Shown piece after piece: positions 61,423 to 64,000 of a stretch of DNA of 64,000 bases. The stretch is from NCBI GenBank assembly GCA_000171835.1, contig ABHC01000002.1:372001-436000 (forward strand), written 5' to 3'. The stretch comes from an alpha proteobacterium BAL199. GTDB taxonomy: Bacteria; Pseudomonadota; Alphaproteobacteria; Thalassobaculales; Thalassobaculaceae. Both the position numbers and the translations under genes were made by a program. Under the pieces are notes generated by a model, which did no database searches, was not told the DNA's origin, and saw only the letters and a program-made list of their open reading frames with translations. Position 1 is the stretch's first letter; the number at the start of each line of letters is the position of its first letter.

Positions 61423-61905
61423 TCAGGCGGTCGGGGCGATCGCCCAGCGGGCGAGCAGGATGACGGCGAAAGCGTAGAACCCGGCCACCAGATCGTCGAG
61501 CATGACGCCTTCGGCAGTCTTTATCCGTTGGTCGATCCAGTTTGCCGGCGGCGGTTTCAGGATATCGAGCGCTCGAAACGCCAGGAAGGCGGCCAGCCAC
61601 CACAGCGGATCGAGCGGGCAGGCGGCCAGGGCCAGCCACTGACCGGCGACCTCGTCGATCACGATGGCGCCGGGATCGATCCGGCCGCTCTGGCTCTGAT
61701 AAGCACGGATCGCCGGAATTCCGGCGACGGCGGCCAACAGCGCTGCGGCCAGCAGAGCGAGGGATCCGCCAAACTCGGCGATCGGCCATGCCAGAGCGAC
61801 CGCAACGGCCGACCCCCAGGTTCCGGGCATTCCCGGCAGGTAGCCGCTGCCGAACCCGGTCGCGATCAGAATGCGCGGGTCGGCCAGGGAAGGGCGGTCA
61901 GACAT
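61423..61905 (-). CDS. pgpA: phosphatidylglycerophosphatase A
   Basis: PgpA removes phosphate from phosphatidylglycerophosphate in phospholipid synthesis. The 160-residue membrane protein has [40 protein letters not shown] and [18 protein letters not shown], the family's acidic metal site and proline-rich segment. It overlaps ispDF by eight bases and cinA follows after 17, so the three form one leftward unit. Confidence 0.93.
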   Translation of the reverse strand: MSDRPSLADPRILIATGFGSGYLPGMPGTWGSAVAVALAWPIAEFGGSLALLAAALLAAVAGIPAIRAYQSQSGRIDPGAIVIDEVAGQWLALAACPLDPLWWLAAFLAFRALDILKPPPANWIDQRIKTAEGVMLDDLVAGFYAFAVILLARWAIAPTA

Positions 61906-63067
61906 CCGCGGTCCCCGGAGCCGGCAGCAGCAGCGTCGCTACCGCCTGGGCGGCCACTCCCTCCTGGCGTCCGGTGAAGCCGAGCCGCTCGGTCGTCGTC
62001 GCCTTCACCGACACGCGCTCCAGGTGAACCCCGCAGATCTCGGCGATACGCGCCCGGATAGCCTCGCGGTTCGGTCCGATTTTCGGACGCTCGCAGATGA
62101 TCGTCAGATCCAGATGATTGATACGGCCGCCGCGCGCCGCGACACGGCGCACGGCATCGGCCAGGAACCGATCCGACGACGCGCCACGCCACTGCGGGTC
62201 ATTGGGCGGGAAGTGCGCGCCGATATCACCGTCGGCCATTGCGCCCAGGATCGCGTCGGTCAGGGCATGTAGGGCGACGTCGGCATCGGAATGACCGACC
62301 AGAGCCCCGTCATGCGGAATCGAGACCCCACCGAGAATCATCGATGTCCCGGGGCCGATCCGGTGCACGTCGAACCCGGTGCCGACCCGCGTCTCCAGTG
62401 GACCACTCAGCCGCGCCTCGGCGCGCGCAAGGTCATCACCGGTTGTCAGCTTCATGGCATCCTCCGAGCCCTCGACCAGTGCCACCGGCAGACCGGCCCG
62501 TTCGGCCAGAGCCGCATCGTCGGTTGCCGGCGGTGCATCGACGGCAGCGCGATGGACAGCCAACGCCTCGGCATACCGGAACCCCTGCGGCGTCTGGGCC
62601 CGCCACAGCCCATCGCGCGACACGGTCTCCGATACCACGCCACCGTGGCCGCGCTTCAGCGTATCGACCACCGGCAGGACAGGCACGGCCGCCGGCGAGG
62701 TGGCGAGCGCGTCCAATACCCGATCGATCACCGCCGCCGGCACGAACGGCCGCGCGGCATCGTGGATCAGCACGGTACCCGGTGCGTGGCTGGCAAGTGC
62801 CTCCAGTCCGTGCCGCACCGACTCCTGACGCTCTGCACCGCCGATTACCGGGTCAAGCAGGCTCAGCCCCGCGGTAGCGGAAGCGTAGAGGTCCTGATGG
62901 CCATCTGCTATCACCACCCCGACCGAGTCGATCCGTGGATGATCCAGAAACGGTTTCAAGCAGTGCCGAAGCACCGGCACACCGCCGAGCGGTCGGTACT
63001 GCTTGGGCAAGCCGCCGCCGGCTCGCTCGCCGCTTCCGGCGGCCACGATCAGCGCGATGGTCGTCAC
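61898..63067 (-). CDS. ispDF: bifunctional IspD/IspF
   Basis: The fused enzyme carries out two steps of the MEP isoprenoid pathway. The 389-residue protein has an IspD domain (about residues 1-230) with [20 protein letters not shown] and [20 protein letters not shown], and an IspF domain (about 231-389) with [32 protein letters not shown] and [20 protein letters not shown]. The fusion is typical of alphaproteobacteria. Between it and the divergent gene at 63162 there are 94 bases without a clear promoter. Confidence 0.96.
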   Translation of the reverse strand: MTTIALIVAAGSGERAGGGLPKQYRPLGGVPVLRHCLKPFLDHPRIDSVGVVIADGHQDLYASATAGLSLLDPVIGGAERQESVRHGLEALASHAPGTVLIHDAARPFVPAAVIDRVLDALATSPAAVPVLPVVDTLKRGHGGVVSETVSRDGLWRAQTPQGFRYAEALAVHRAAVDAPPATDDAALAERAGLPVALVEGSEDAMKLTTGDDLARAEARLSGPLETRVGTGFDVHRIGPGTSMILGGVSIPHDGALVGHSDADVALHALTDAILGAMADGDIGAHFPPNDPQWRGASSDRFLADAVRRVAARGGRINHLDLTIICERPKIGPNREAIRARIAEICGVHLERVSVKATTTERLGFTGRQEGVAAQAVATLLLPAPGTADV

Positions 63068-63161
63068 GGTCGGAATATCCTCGTCGTCGGTCCGTGGCCG
63101 GGCAGGCCGTGGCTTCTGGCGCCCCTGGAGCGGTGAGCGATCTTAGTGTAGGCATCGGCTC

Positions 63162-63959
63162 ATGTCTCTTGCCCTGAACCTGTCGGCGCTTGCCTCTCTC
63201 GTTCCGGCCGCCCTTCTGGCGCTGCGACCGGATTCAAGCACCGGCCCACGGCTTTGGGCTGCCGTGCTCATCGCCGGCGCCGGGACCATCGGTTGGAGCG
63301 TCAACCGGTTGCTGGGGCACTGGGATCCCGGCCTCGGCACGGCGCTGTGGATCAGCGTGGCGGCGACGCTGGTGGTTTATGCCGTCACCGTCCTAGTTCG
63401 ACCCTGGGCCGGTCGTTTGATCTGTCTGTTGGGACCCTACCTGCTGCTTGTCGCGGTGCTTGCTACGGCGACCACGCGCCCGGCACCGGCAGGGATCGTC
63501 GGGACGTTGCCGAGCGCCTGGGTGGTCATCCATATCCTGGTTTCGCTGGCGACTTATGCCCTGGCCACGCTGGCGGCGGTGGCGGGCTTGTCCGTGACGC
63601 TGAAGGAGGCCGCGCTCAAGGCCAAGAACGAGGACGGTTGGCGTGCGGGTCTGCCCGCCGTCGCCGACTCGGACCGGCTGCAGTTCCAGTTGCTGCTGCT
63701 GGCGTTGGTGGTGCTCGGCTTCGGCATTGCCAGTGGCGCGGTACTGGAGCTTTCGGAGACCGGCCGCCCACTGATCCTGGATCATAAGACGGTGCTGTCG
63801 GTAGTCGCGTTCGTGCTCGTCGCGACCGTTCTCGTCTTGCACGCCCGGTACGGGTTGCGCGGACGTCGGGCTGCGCGCGCGGTGCTGGTGGTCTACCTGC
63901 TGTTGACGCTGGCCTATCCTGGCGTGAAGGCGGTCCACGCGCTCCTGCTCGGGCCGTAA
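63162..63959 (+). CDS. CcsA/YpjD-like inner membrane protein
   Basis: A 265-residue protein with about eight hydrophobic helices and a conserved histidine in VVIHILVSLATYALATLAAV, then ILDHKTVLSVVAFVLVATV. This matches the cytochrome c assembly (CcsA) superfamily, YpjD subgroup, which in many Proteobacteria sits next to ffh; the role of YpjD is not settled. The tryptophan-rich haem motif of true CcsA is not evident. The last 41 bases of the window show nothing. Confidence 0.85.
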   Translation: MSLALNLSALASLVPAALLALRPDSSTGPRLWAAVLIAGAGTIGWSVNRLLGHWDPGLGTALWISVAATLVVYAVTVLVRPWAGRLICLLGPYLLLVAVLATATTRPAPAGIVGTLPSAWVVIHILVSLATYALATLAAVAGLSVTLKEAALKAKNEDGWRAGLPAVADSDRLQFQLLLLALVVLGFGIASGAVLELSETGRPLILDHKTVLSVVAFVLVATVLVLHARYGLRGRRAARAVLVVYLLLTLAYPGVKAVHALLLGP

Positions 63960-64000
63960 CGCCGCGCTTGCCATTCCCGTCGACAACGTTACCATTGCCC

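Overview
The window is about 64 kb of GC-rich DNA, with genes packed on both strands and many 4-base ATGA or GTGA overlaps. It reads as an alphaproteobacterial chromosome, probably Rhodospirillales. The grounds are a full unfused nuo operon, nuoN-birA-coaX-rnj-mce-DUF1467, a MucR-type regulator, a Cbp3-like cytochrome bc1 chaperone, a membrane pyrophosphatase of the K+-independent type, a pyruvate dehydrogenase E1 beta with its own lipoyl domain, and a fused ispDF. The order-level placement is inference from gene order and family membership.

Layout. Positions 1-14256 hold nuoA (cut by the window edge) to nuoN, the 14 subunits of respiratory complex I. Positions 14267-18189 hold birA, coaX, rnj, mce and a small DUF1467 membrane protein. 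Positions 18190-18564 contain no protein gene but have several strong hairpins, including two outward-facing intrinsic terminators and a likely small RNA. A small secreted protein, glutaryl-CoA dehydrogenase, a short unknown protein and MucR follow, up to 21083. Positions 21366-28536 carry rpiB, glyA, nrdR and the riboflavin cluster ribD-ribE-ribBX-ribH with nusB and thiL. A FliL-like gene, split by an IS630-family insertion, covers 28561-30188. After it come an MFS transporter, hppA, bamE, the bc1 chaperone, DUF177, plsX-fabH-ihfA-merR and a tRNA-Pro(GGG). Positions 38870-45628 are a looser accessory stretch: an aldolase, two unknowns, an MFS transporter, a VOC protein, trpE and ppiD. From 45831 to the end are tpiA, secG, pyrG, kdsA, eno, ftsB, the whole pyruvate dehydrogenase operon with lipA, a COQ10-type protein, cinA, pgpA, ispDF and a CcsA/YpjD-like membrane protein.

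How the genes fit together. Much of the window serves central energy metabolism: enolase and triose-phosphate isomerase feed pyruvate to the PDH complex, LipA supplies its lipoyl groups, NADH goes to complex I, and HppA recycles pyrophosphate into a proton gradient. BirA, CoaX, the rib genes and ThiL supply cofactors; PlsX, FabH, PgpA, KdsA and IspDF supply lipid, LPS and isoprenoid precursors.

What is unusual. (1) ribE carries four single-base frame changes that sum to zero, so the total length is that of an intact gene. This means either a clustered sequence error or a decaying essential gene. (2) The adjacent RibBA-type protein has lost all three zinc cysteines of GTP cyclohydrolase II (RibBX type). 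(3) An apparently intact IS630 element has split a fliL-like gene; removing it and one TA restores the reading frame exactly. (4) The 18.2-18.55 kb gap looks like a small-RNA locus. I saw no CRISPR array, prophage, defence system or biosynthetic cluster. Most of the window is ordinary housekeeping DNA.
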